Positions 56,492-64,000 of a stretch of 64,000 bases of DNA are shown one piece after another (position 1 is the stretch's first letter; each line of letters opens with the position of its first letter). The notes under the pieces are model-generated. The model searched no databases, was not told the origin of the DNA, and was given only the letters and a program-made list of their open reading frames with translations. The DNA lies in NCBI RefSeq assembly GCF_009867135.1, contig NZ_CP047226.1, forward strand, positions 2,046,001-2,110,000, in the 5' to 3' direction. The stretch is from Moraxella osloensis (lineage in GTDB: Bacteria > Pseudomonadota > Gammaproteobacteria > Pseudomonadales > Moraxellaceae). The translations under genes and the position numbers were made by a program.

Positions 56492-59400
56492 ATGAGCATT
56501 AGCACCAGTAACGCCCCTACCAGTCACAAACCCCACGACCCCACCAATTTTCAACTCACACCCCCTGCCTTTTTTCCGTTCAAAGCCATACAAGCGACTA
56601 ACAAAGTCCGTTTAGCTGACCTGTTAAAACAGCGGATTTTGTTCCTTGACGGCGCGATGGGGACAGAAATTCAAACCTATAAACTTATCGAGGCAGACTA
56701 CCGTGGTGAGCGATTTGCAGGCTTTGGACGTGATGTCAAAGGCAACAATGACTTATTGGTACTGACCCAGCCGCATATTATCCGTGATATTCACCGCTCG
56801 TATCTTGAGGCAGGCGCAGATATCATTGAAACCAACAGTTTTAATGGCACGCAAATTTCGATGGCGGACTACGGCATGGAAAATCTCGCTTATGAGATTA
56901 ACAAATCCGCCGCCGCCCTTGCCCGCCAAGTGTGTGATGAAATCACTGCGTTAAACCCAGACAAACCTCGGTTTGTGGCAGGCGTGATTGGTCCCACCTC
57001 TCGCACTTGCTCGATTTCACCCGATGTCAATGACCCCGCCTTTCGTAACGTCACCTTTGATGAACTCGTTGATAACTACACCGAGGCGACTTATGCTTTG
57101 ATTGAAGGCGGTGCCGATATCATCTTGATAGAAACCGTGTTTGATACCCTAAATGCCAAAGCAGCGATTTTTGCGGTGACGGGCGTGTTCGAGACCATTG
57201 GGTTTGAATTGCCGATTATGATTTCAGGCACCATTACCGATGCATCGGGACGTACGCTGTCGGGGCAAACTGCCGAAGCGTTTTATAACTCAATCCGCCA
57301 CGCCAAACCGATTTCGATTGGGTTTAACTGTGCGCTGGGGGCAGATGCTTTAAAACCGCATATCAAAACCTTGTCGGATGTGTGCGAAACTTTTGTTTCC
57401 GCTCATCCCAATGCAGGCTTGCCCAACGAGTTTGGGGAATATGACGAAACGCCTGAACAAACTGCCACCATGGTTGCCGACTATGCCAAGTCTAGCTTGG
57501 TCAATATCGTGGGCGGCTGCTGCGGCACCACCCCCAAACATATCGCCAAAATTGTCGAGATGACGTCACCCTTTGCCCCGCGCCAACTGCCAGACTACAA
57601 GCCAGCTTGCCGATTGTCGGGACTCGAAGCGTTCAACATCACCCGTGACAGCCTGTTTGTCAATGTCGGTGAACGTACCAATGTCACAGGCTCAAAGAAA
57701 TTTTTGCGTCTCATCAAAAACGAAGAATACACCGAAGCGCTGGACGTGGCTCGTGACCAAGTCGAAGGCGGCGCCCAAATCGTGGATATCAACATGGATG
57801 AAGCCATGCTAGATAGCAAGGCGGCGATGATTCACTTTGTCAATTTGGTTGCCAGTGAGCCAGATATCAGCCGTGTACCGCTGATGATTGATTCGTCAAA
57901 ATGGGACATCATCGAAGCCGGTCTTAAATGCACGCAAGGCAAATCTGTGGTCAATTCGATCTCGTTAAAAGAAGGCAAGACAGAATTTGTGCAAAAAGCC
58001 AAGCTATGTCAGCGTTATGGGGCGGCGATTATCGTCATGGCGTTCGATGAAGACGGACAGGCGGACAGCTTTGAGCGTAAAATCCAAATCTGCAAACGCT
58101 CATACGATATTTTGGTTGATGAAATCGGTTTTCCGAGTGAAGACATCATCTTTGACCCCAATATTTTTGCCGTCGCCACGGGGATTGAAGAGCATAACAA
58201 CTACGGCTTAGACTTTATCAACGCCACCCGATGGATTACCGAAAATTTGCCCAACGCCATGGTCTCAGGCGGTGTGTCGAATGTGTCGTTCTCATTTCGC
58301 GGCAATCCCATTCGTGAAGCCATTCACGCCGTGTTCTTGTACCATGCTATCAAAAATGGCATGACCATGGGGATTGTCAACCCAGCCATGCTAGAGCTGT
58401 ATGACGATATCGAGCCAGACGCTAGAAACGCTATTGAAGACGTGATTTTGAACCGCAATCAAGGCGAGTCAGGTCAAGATGCCACCGACCACTTGATGCA
58501 AGTGGCAGAAAACTATTTAAGCGGTAAGAAAAAAGACAGCACTGTCGATTTGTCATGGCGCGAATTGCCTGTAGAAAAACGCATTGAACATGCGCTAGTC
58601 AAAGGGGTAACCACCTATATCAATGAAGACACCGAAGAAGCCAGGCTAAAATTCCCGCGCCCCTTAGACGTCATCGAAGGACCTTTGATGGACGGTATGA
58701 ATGTGGTCGGTGACTTGTTTGGGGCAGGCAAAATGTTCCTACCGCAAGTGGTAAAATCCGCCCGGGTAATGAAGCAAGCGGTGGCATGGCTTAATCCGTA
58801 TATCGAAAAAGAAAAAATTGCAGGCCAAACCAAAGGCAAAGTGCTCATGGCAACGGTGAAAGGTGATGTGCATGACATCGGCAAAAACATCGTCGGCGTG
58901 GTGCTCGGCTGTAATGGCTATGACATCATCGACTTGGGTGTGATGGTGCCTTGTGAAAAAATCCTACAAGTCGCCAAAGATGAAAACGTCGATATCATCG
59001 GTTTGTCAGGCTTGATTACCCCAAGCCTTGATGAAATGGTGTATGTCGCCAAACAAATGCAGGAGCAAGGCTTTAATCTGCCCCTACTGATTGGCGGTGC
59101 GACGACGTCAAAAGCCCATACCGCGGTAAAAATCGAGCCCAACTATCAAAACGATGCGGTTGTCTATGTCGCCGATGCCAGCCGCGCAGTAGGCGTAGCC
59201 ACAACCTTACTATCCAAAGAAAAACGCGTCGATTTTATCAGTGCGCTGCGTCAAGAGTATGGCGAAGTCCGTGAACGCCTTGCCAATCGCCAACCCAAAG
59301 CGGCAAAGCTGTCGTATGCCGAATCGATTGAACAAGGCTTCCAATACGACTGGGCGAACTACACGCCGCCTAAGCCCAACCAACTAGGACAAGTCATTTT

Positions 59401-60259
59401 GGACGATTATCCGTTACAAAATTTATTGCCCTATATCGACTGGACACCTTTCTTTATCTCTTGGGGATTGGTCGGCAAATATCCCAAAATCTTTGATGAT
59501 AGCATCGTCGGGGAAGAAGCCAAAGACTTATTTGCCAATGCCCAAGCCATGATTGACAAATTAATCAAGGAAAAATTGGTCACAGCTAAAGCGGTGTTTA
59601 AACTAAGCCCTGCCCAACGCCCAAGCTCAGACACGGTGCAGGTACTCGATGAGCAAGGCAATGTCGTGCATACCTTTGAGCATTTACGCCAGCAGTCTGA
59701 TAAAGCCAGTGGTAAACCTAATTACAGCCTAGCGGACTTTATCAGTCCTGAAAAAACCGATTATCTCGGTGGTTTTACCGTGTCATTGTTTGGCGCAGAA
59801 GCACTTGCCAATGACTATAAAGCCAAAGGCGATGATTATAGTGCCATCATGGTACAGGCGCTTTGTGACCGCTTTGCTGAGGCATTTGCTGAGCATCTGC
59901 ATGAGTTGATTCGTAAGCAATATTGGGGCTATCAAGCGAGTGAAAGCCTAACCAATGATGAACTCATCAAAGAAAAATATGTCGGTATTCGCCCTGCGCC
60001 GGGTTATCCTGCCTGCCCTGACCATACCGAAAAAGGCAAGCTGTTTGACTGGCTTGACACCACCAACGCCATCGGCACCTATTTGACGGAAAGCTATGCC
60101 ATGTACCCTGCGTCTAGTGTGAGTGGGTTTTATTATAGCCACCCAGAGAGTGATTATTTTAATGTGGGTAAAATTAGTCAAGACCAGCTTGAAGATTATG
60201 CTAGACGTAAGGGTTGGGATAAAGCTACCGCAGAAAAGTGGCTAAATCCGAATTTATAA
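56492..60259 (+). CDS. metH: Cobalamin-dependent methionine synthase
   Basis: Transfers methyl from methyl-THF to homocysteine. 1255 residues, full length. Domains in order: homocysteine-binding (about 40-360; [11 protein letters not shown], zinc cysteines in NCALGAD and [11 protein letters not shown]), pterin-binding (about 385-650; [15 protein letters not shown]), cap and B12 domain (about 680-930; [20 protein letters not shown] holds DxHxxG), AdoMet reactivation domain (about 960-1255; [20 protein letters not shown]). The N-terminal 35 residues are a variable extension. Monocistronic. Confidence 0.97.
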   Translation: MSISTSNAPTSHKPHDPTNFQLTPPAFFPFKAIQATNKVRLADLLKQRILFLDGAMGTEIQTYKLIEADYRGERFAGFGRDVKGNNDLLVLTQPHIIRDIHRSYLEAGADIIETNSFNGTQISMADYGMENLAYEINKSAAALARQVCDEITALNPDKPRFVAGVIGPTSRTCSISPDVNDPAFRNVTFDELVDNYTEATYALIEGGADIILIETVFDTLNAKAAIFAVTGVFETIGFELPIMISGTITDASGRTLSGQTAEAFYNSIRHAKPISIGFNCALGADALKPHIKTLSDVCETFVSAHPNAGLPNEFGEYDETPEQTATMVADYAKSSLVNIVGGCCGTTPKHIAKIVEMTSPFAPRQLPDYKPACRLSGLEAFNITRDSLFVNVGERTNVTGSKKFLRLIKNEEYTEALDVARDQVEGGAQIVDINMDEAMLDSKAAMIHFVNLVASEPDISRVPLMIDSSKWDIIEAGLKCTQGKSVVNSISLKEGKTEFVQKAKLCQRYGAAIIVMAFDEDGQADSFERKIQICKRSYDILVDEIGFPSEDIIFDPNIFAVATGIEEHNNYGLDFINATRWITENLPNAMVSGGVSNVSFSFRGNPIREAIHAVFLYHAIKNGMTMGIVNPAMLELYDDIEPDARNAIEDVILNRNQGESGQDATDHLMQVAENYLSGKKKDSTVDLSWRELPVEKRIEHALVKGVTTYINEDTEEARLKFPRPLDVIEGPLMDGMNVVGDLFGAGKMFLPQVVKSARVMKQAVAWLNPYIEKEKIAGQTKGKVLMATVKGDVHDIGKNIVGVVLGCNGYDIIDLGVMVPCEKILQVAKDENVDIIGLSGLITPSLDEMVYVAKQMQEQGFNLPLLIGGATTSKAHTAVKIEPNYQNDAVVYVADASRAVGVATTLLSKEKRVDFISALRQEYGEVRERLANRQPKAAKLSYAESIEQGFQYDWANYTPPKPNQLGQVILDDYPLQNLLPYIDWTPFFISWGLVGKYPKIFDDSIVGEEAKDLFANAQAMIDKLIKEKLVTAKAVFKLSPAQRPSSDTVQVLDEQGNVVHTFEHLRQQSDKASGKPNYSLADFISPEKTDYLGGFTVSLFGAEALANDYKAKGDDYSAIMVQALCDRFAEAFAEHLHELIRKQYWGYQASESLTNDELIKEKYVGIRPAPGYPACPDHTEKGKLFDWLDTTNAIGTYLTESYAMYPASSVSGFYYSHPESDYFNVGKISQDQLEDYARRKGWDKATAEKWLNPNL

Positions 60260-60271
60260 TTAATTCTAAAA

Positions 60272-60300
60272 GACCTTATCGTCTTTGATAAGGTTTTATT
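60272..60300 (+). terminator. Rho-independent terminator of metH
   Basis: ACCTTATC and GATAAGGT pair, followed by TTTATTTT. It lies between convergent genes. Confidence 0.85.
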
Positions 60301-61692
60301 TTAAAAGCTTGTAACTCCTATTCTAGAAACGTGATTTGCATAACGATTTCCAATAAAATCCATCATTTCTTTTTTAAAGGTAAATAAGTGAATTAATTGT
60401 TTTTCATCTTTATCATTCAGAGTTACTGTAAAATTTAAATTTAAAAATATATAAAAAGTTTCTTCTGTGATATAATCTGTAATATTAGGCTCATATTTAA
60501 GCTCATAGAATTCTGCACAATTTAATTTAAAAATTGATTCAGGTAGACTTTTAAATTTTTTACCATTACCGTAGATGCTTTTGGGTATTTTAACACCCAT
60601 AATATATTTATTACCTCTAGGCTTATTATTTGAATAATCACATGCTGCACTTATTTCAACTAATATTACTGATACTTTCAACTTTTCGTCAGCATTCAAA
60701 TTCTGTTGTAGACAAAGGCTAGTAAATTTTTCACAAGTGATATTATTAAAACTATTTTTAAAAAAATCATAATCACAACTAGAGTTTTTTAAAAGCCAAA
60801 CAGTGCCTCTATCACTGAAAGTATTCGGATTATTATCAATATGCATAATGTTATTTAGTTTTGCCTTAGTGACTTGACTAAATGGTAATGATGAGTCAAA
60901 TTCATCCATATTTAAAAACTTATCCCATATTTTTTCAACTTCTGCCGCTTTTACAATATCATGAGACAAGATTGGTATTAAAGACTCTGTTAGTGCTTTA
61001 CTTGGATGTGATTTGGAAACTTCTTTGCCAAAAGTTTGAACAGTTAGATTTTGAAGAAATAACTGCATAGGATTACCTCCCTGAGCCCAAACAATCTCTT
61101 TACTTTCCTCGGCTAAATCAATTAGTTTTATTTTTAAATTTTCTATTTCTTTAAATACAATTTCTTCTAACGTGGATATTCCATAAAAAAATGTCTTTTG
61201 TAACTTATCAACTAAAATCTGTTTTCTTTTATTTGAGCTACTAAATTCGTTCTTATCTAAACAATCTATGCTAATAGGAAAAGGGAAATCTGGATAATTA
61301 GCTTGCCTTTTAGTCATAAAATCCTTGAACCCATCAATAAACTCATTGTGAGAAGTCCAAAATATTAATACATATGGGTAACAGCAATTATCAATCAAAT
61401 CTTGGATTGCCACAGCTAAGGTATTGAAAATAATTACTATATTAGTATCTTTTTCCCAATTTCTTACCGCATCCGAAGCAAAATTAAAACTCTGAGGTGT
61501 TAGATGTAAGTCAAAAAAAGCAATCTTTATATTAGAAAACTTGACATCAGGTATAGATGACTGTTCATATAAATGCGTTTTAGGTTCAATACTAAAGTCA
61601 TTCTTAAACACTTGAGCAAGTTCGTCTATCTGAGATTGCTCATTATCAACAATAAGGATTTTATCAGAAATATTATTTAAAAAATTATCCAT
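60301..61692 (-). CDS. Receiver-like protein of the methyltransferase/ATPase operon
   Basis: 463 residues from the ATG at 61692 (MDNFLNNISDKILIVDNEQS), 5 bases after the ATPase stop; a longer reading would overlap that gene. The N-terminal 150 residues look like a diverged response-regulator receiver: KILIVDNE (acidic pair), IKIAFFDLHL (possible phospho-Asp), NIVIIFNT, and YVLIFWTSHNEF. The rest (about 160-463) has no motif I know and may be the effector. Pairing with a kinase-like ATPase suggests signalling between the two. No nuclease motif seen. Confidence 0.65.
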   Translation of the reverse strand: MDNFLNNISDKILIVDNEQSQIDELAQVFKNDFSIEPKTHLYEQSSIPDVKFSNIKIAFFDLHLTPQSFNFASDAVRNWEKDTNIVIIFNTLAVAIQDLIDNCCYPYVLIFWTSHNEFIDGFKDFMTKRQANYPDFPFPISIDCLDKNEFSSSNKRKQILVDKLQKTFFYGISTLEEIVFKEIENLKIKLIDLAEESKEIVWAQGGNPMQLFLQNLTVQTFGKEVSKSHPSKALTESLIPILSHDIVKAAEVEKIWDKFLNMDEFDSSLPFSQVTKAKLNNIMHIDNNPNTFSDRGTVWLLKNSSCDYDFFKNSFNNITCEKFTSLCLQQNLNADEKLKVSVILVEISAACDYSNNKPRGNKYIMGVKIPKSIYGNGKKFKSLPESIFKLNCAEFYELKYEPNITDYITEETFYIFLNLNFTVTLNDKDEKQLIHLFTFKKEMMDFIGNRYANHVSRIGVTSF

Positions 61693-61697
61693 TTGAT

Positions 61698-63893
61698 TTA
61701 AACCTTTGATTTTGGAAAAATGAGAGCAATACAAGCTCCATTATAATTTTCCAAACCTTCATAATCTGCACTATCAATAATTTGAAGCTTACCACCAAGG
61801 CTTTCAATTACTGTATTTGTTAAATATAAACCTAAGCCCATACTACCATCTTTTGTAGTTACAAAAGGTTGAGTCATATAATCCATATCCAAAGAAAAAC
61901 CAGGACCATTATCTGCAATAATTACCGCGTTACCAAAAAAATTTTCAGTATCGCTACTAATTAACAGAGCTCTTCTGTCTTGAGCCTTGTTATTATACCC
62001 GAGCCAATATATTGCATTATCAATGATATTATTAATAGATGTGAGAATGAGATTGATTTGTCCTTCAACTTCAAAGTCCTGAGCTTCTCCAGTTAAAATA
62101 GGGCATGAAAAAATAACTTCATGTTGTTGAAATCTAGGGTCATTAATGACTTTTAAGCGAGATAAAACATTTGAAATTTTTTCTTTTCGACCTTTAGCTT
62201 GTTTTAGCATAGGGCTAAAGGATTGTACTAAAGCCAGTAAGCCTTTAACTCTTATTTGAATTTTTTCTAATTCTTCGACATCGCTTTTATCATTTAGTTT
62301 ATCCAACCTTTTATCAATTTGAATAAGTTCTCTATCAACCTCATGAAATATTATCCCTAAATTAAGACCTGCTTGACCAGAATTAAGCATTACATCTTTC
62401 ATTGTATCGTAGTCTTTACGAATCCTAGCAAAAAGGTTCTTAAATTCTTTTTCTAAACCTTTCTCATTAATTTTTTCTTCTAATTCAGAAATAGTCTCAC
62501 TCAACCCTATTTTCTTGATAGGCTTAAATCCATCAATGTATTCATTTATTAAATCTTTATCTTTTAATGATTTAATTTCAAAAAAATTAAATACTTTAGA
62601 AATTATCTCTTTTAAAATTTCAAAATATATATTATCAACAAAGCCTTCCCGATTTGTTTTTTCTATAAGGGTTTGATGACTGTCCTTTAATGATAAATTA
62701 ATAGCACCTAAAGTTACTTTCCTAGAAAAATGCTCACCAGCCCTTTGAATTTTTTGATAGTCTAATCCTAACCAATCATCATTCTGCTCACCATAATTAA
62801 ATACCCTAACGCCATCTCTATATATCCTTATACCATAATTTTCCGCTATATAGGATTTAACAGGCTGTATTTGATTAGAAAAAAATAAGTTTGTAATATT
62901 TTTATCTAAATTAAAGATATAGAATTCTCCCTGAACTTTACCTATCCCTTCTAAATCACTGTTTAAAAGATTTCTCTTTTTATCGCTATCTTCATCTCCC
63001 TCATAAAACTTATTGAGGGCAGATTTAACATCTAAAACATCATCTGAGTTCTCACTTTGATTTTTATTATATCTTTTATCATTCGATATTGTTTCATCAG
63101 CATTATTAAAGATGTACTTCCATTTAAATTTTGCGTCTTTGGCTTCGTCAACATTACCTGATTTATCCTTGCGATAATCCAAAGTAAAATAGAAAGTAAA
63201 TAGTGCTTTATCAAGTATCTCACTAGGCTCTAAAACATCTTTAATCCATTCATTTTTATCTCCAAGATTTATTTCAATGTTAAAATTATCTTTTGATTGA
63301 ATGGATTTAAAATATGGTTTAATCGTACTTATTTTTCTAAAAAAATTTCTTACTTTTGTTTTGTTCCAATTGTTTTCTTTAAAATTAGTCAACTTAATTA
63401 TTGTTCCCTGTGTAAAAGGGAAACCTTTGGAATCTTTTGAATTTATCTCAACTTCCAAATTCTGAACATAATCAGAGCTATTAATTAAATCTTTCCAATT
63501 AATAGTTAAATGATGAACTAAATCTGAATCAATTGTCTTCGTCAATAACTCAATATCTGAAGCTATTTTATGAACTGCTAACCTACCTACACCTTTATTC
63601 CCTAACGAAACTCGACCTTTTTTACTTTCTTTACGATTAAGCCCTCTTTTAAAATCCGTTCCAATAGTCAACCATACGTCTTTCAAGGTATCTAGAGCCA
63701 TACCATGACCATTATCTTCAATTATAAGAGTTTGTGTGTCCTGACCAATATCAGTCATAGTAATTTTGACATTTTCAGCATCAGCATCATAAGCATTTTT
63801 AACAAGCTCAAATATGGCTAGCGCATCACTACCTATTAGTTCATCACCTAATAAAGTTAAGATATGACTTTTAGCTTGTATTTTGGCTTTCAT
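61698..63893 (-). CDS. Double-GHKL ATPase: MutL/Hsp90-like plus histidine-kinase-like
   Basis: 731 residues with two ATP-binding modules. N-terminal: N-box [14 protein letters not shown] (N33), G1 DNGHGM (D60), G2-like [11 protein letters not shown] (98-105), as in MORC/MutL-type ATPases. C-terminal: helical part with an H-box-like [10 protein letters not shown] (H517), N-box [11 protein letters not shown] (about 621-629), G1 DNGPGF (about 661), G2 GSMGLGLYL (about 683-691), as in histidine kinases. The middle (about 200-500) is unassigned. It starts inside the stop of the cytosine methyltransferase gene (ATGA). Known genome surveys place MutL/MORC-like ATPases with DNA methylases in restriction systems; the tandem arrangement with a kinase-like C-terminus and receiver partner is unusual. 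Confidence 0.8.
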   Translation of the reverse strand: MKAKIQAKSHILTLLGDELIGSDALAIFELVKNAYDADAENVKITMTDIGQDTQTLIIEDNGHGMALDTLKDVWLTIGTDFKRGLNRKESKKGRVSLGNKGVGRLAVHKIASDIELLTKTIDSDLVHHLTINWKDLINSSDYVQNLEVEINSKDSKGFPFTQGTIIKLTNFKENNWNKTKVRNFFRKISTIKPYFKSIQSKDNFNIEINLGDKNEWIKDVLEPSEILDKALFTFYFTLDYRKDKSGNVDEAKDAKFKWKYIFNNADETISNDKRYNKNQSENSDDVLDVKSALNKFYEGDEDSDKKRNLLNSDLEGIGKVQGEFYIFNLDKNITNLFFSNQIQPVKSYIAENYGIRIYRDGVRVFNYGEQNDDWLGLDYQKIQRAGEHFSRKVTLGAINLSLKDSHQTLIEKTNREGFVDNIYFEILKEIISKVFNFFEIKSLKDKDLINEYIDGFKPIKKIGLSETISELEEKINEKGLEKEFKNLFARIRKDYDTMKDVMLNSGQAGLNLGIIFHEVDRELIQIDKRLDKLNDKSDVEELEKIQIRVKGLLALVQSFSPMLKQAKGRKEKISNVLSRLKVINDPRFQQHEVIFSCPILTGEAQDFEVEGQINLILTSINNIIDNAIYWLGYNNKAQDRRALLISSDTENFFGNAVIIADNGPGFSLDMDYMTQPFVTTKDGSMGLGLYLTNTVIESLGGKLQIIDSADYEGLENYNGACIALIFPKSKV

Positions 63894-64000
63894 AAAAGAT
63901 TATCCTTTATTTTTTTAGCAATTTCATAAGCCATTAAAGGCGGTACAGCATTTCCAATTTGTTTAAAAGCTGCTGTCCGTCCACCTTCAAAATAATAATT
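63890..64000 (-). CDS. C5-cytosine DNA methyltransferase, C-terminal end (rest outside window)
   Basis: Only 36 residues: [20 protein letters not shown], then [26 protein letters not shown] is the conserved motif X of Dcm-type methyltransferases. The stop overlaps the next start (ATGA). Defines the operon as a probable modification-dependent or restriction-modification system. Confidence 0.88.
   Translation of the reverse strand, partial: NYYFEGGRTAAFKQIGNAVPPLMAYEIAKKIKDNLL

Noticed and set aside
57350..60181. Numerous short antisense and shifted frames within metH
   Set aside because: Codon-bias shadows of a strongly conserved gene; no start context or family match.

Overview
The window looks like a piece of a Moraxellaceae genome (Moraxella/Psychrobacter/Acinetobacter type). 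This is inferred from the metH, ppk2 and PepSY/cytochrome b561/two-component neighbourhood, the insertion-sequence families (an ISAba1-like IS4 element, IS982, several IS3 types) and the low to moderate GC content. No 16S or marker search was possible, so genus is not fixed.

Layout. (1) 1-1819: end of a sigma-54 activator followed by a persulfide-dioxygenase-like enzyme. (2) 1990-22400: an IS graveyard holding about ten elements, several nested. They have broken a dioxygenase gene, the nrdG activase gene next to an intact class III ribonucleotide reductase gene (nrdD), and a set of orphan CdiA C-terminal toxin/immunity cassettes. (3) 22440-35400: plasmid or integrative-element backbone with HigBA and MazEF toxin-antitoxin pairs, a serine resolvase, a three-gene recombinase operon (one complete and one catalytically altered tyrosine recombinase plus a small partner), a phage-type integrase with excisionase and HTH regulator, and a Rep_3 initiator with five iterons. 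(4) 35656-49589: a type I-F2 (I-Fv) CRISPR-Cas system, cas1, cas2-3, cas7fv, cas5fv and cas6f with no cas8f, and an array of 115 repeats. It ends next to a tRNA-Val gene. (5) 49918-60259: ordinary chromosome (PepSY protein, cytochrome b561, response regulator and kinase, PPK2, two truncated ISs, metH). (6) 60301-64000: a minus-strand operon of a C5-cytosine methyltransferase (cut by the window edge), a protein with two GHKL ATPase modules, and a receiver-like protein; probably a restriction or defence system.

How it fits together. The CRISPR-Cas locus lies between a plasmid-type replicon/integrase module and a tRNA gene, so it was probably brought in on an integrated element. Within the array a one-base loop variant of the repeat switches in four clean blocks. 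Two spacers overlap by 15 nt in a way that shows a 5'-CC PAM. The least familiar systems are the recombinase trio at 24.8-31.3 kb and the methyltransferase/double-GHKL/receiver operon at the right edge.
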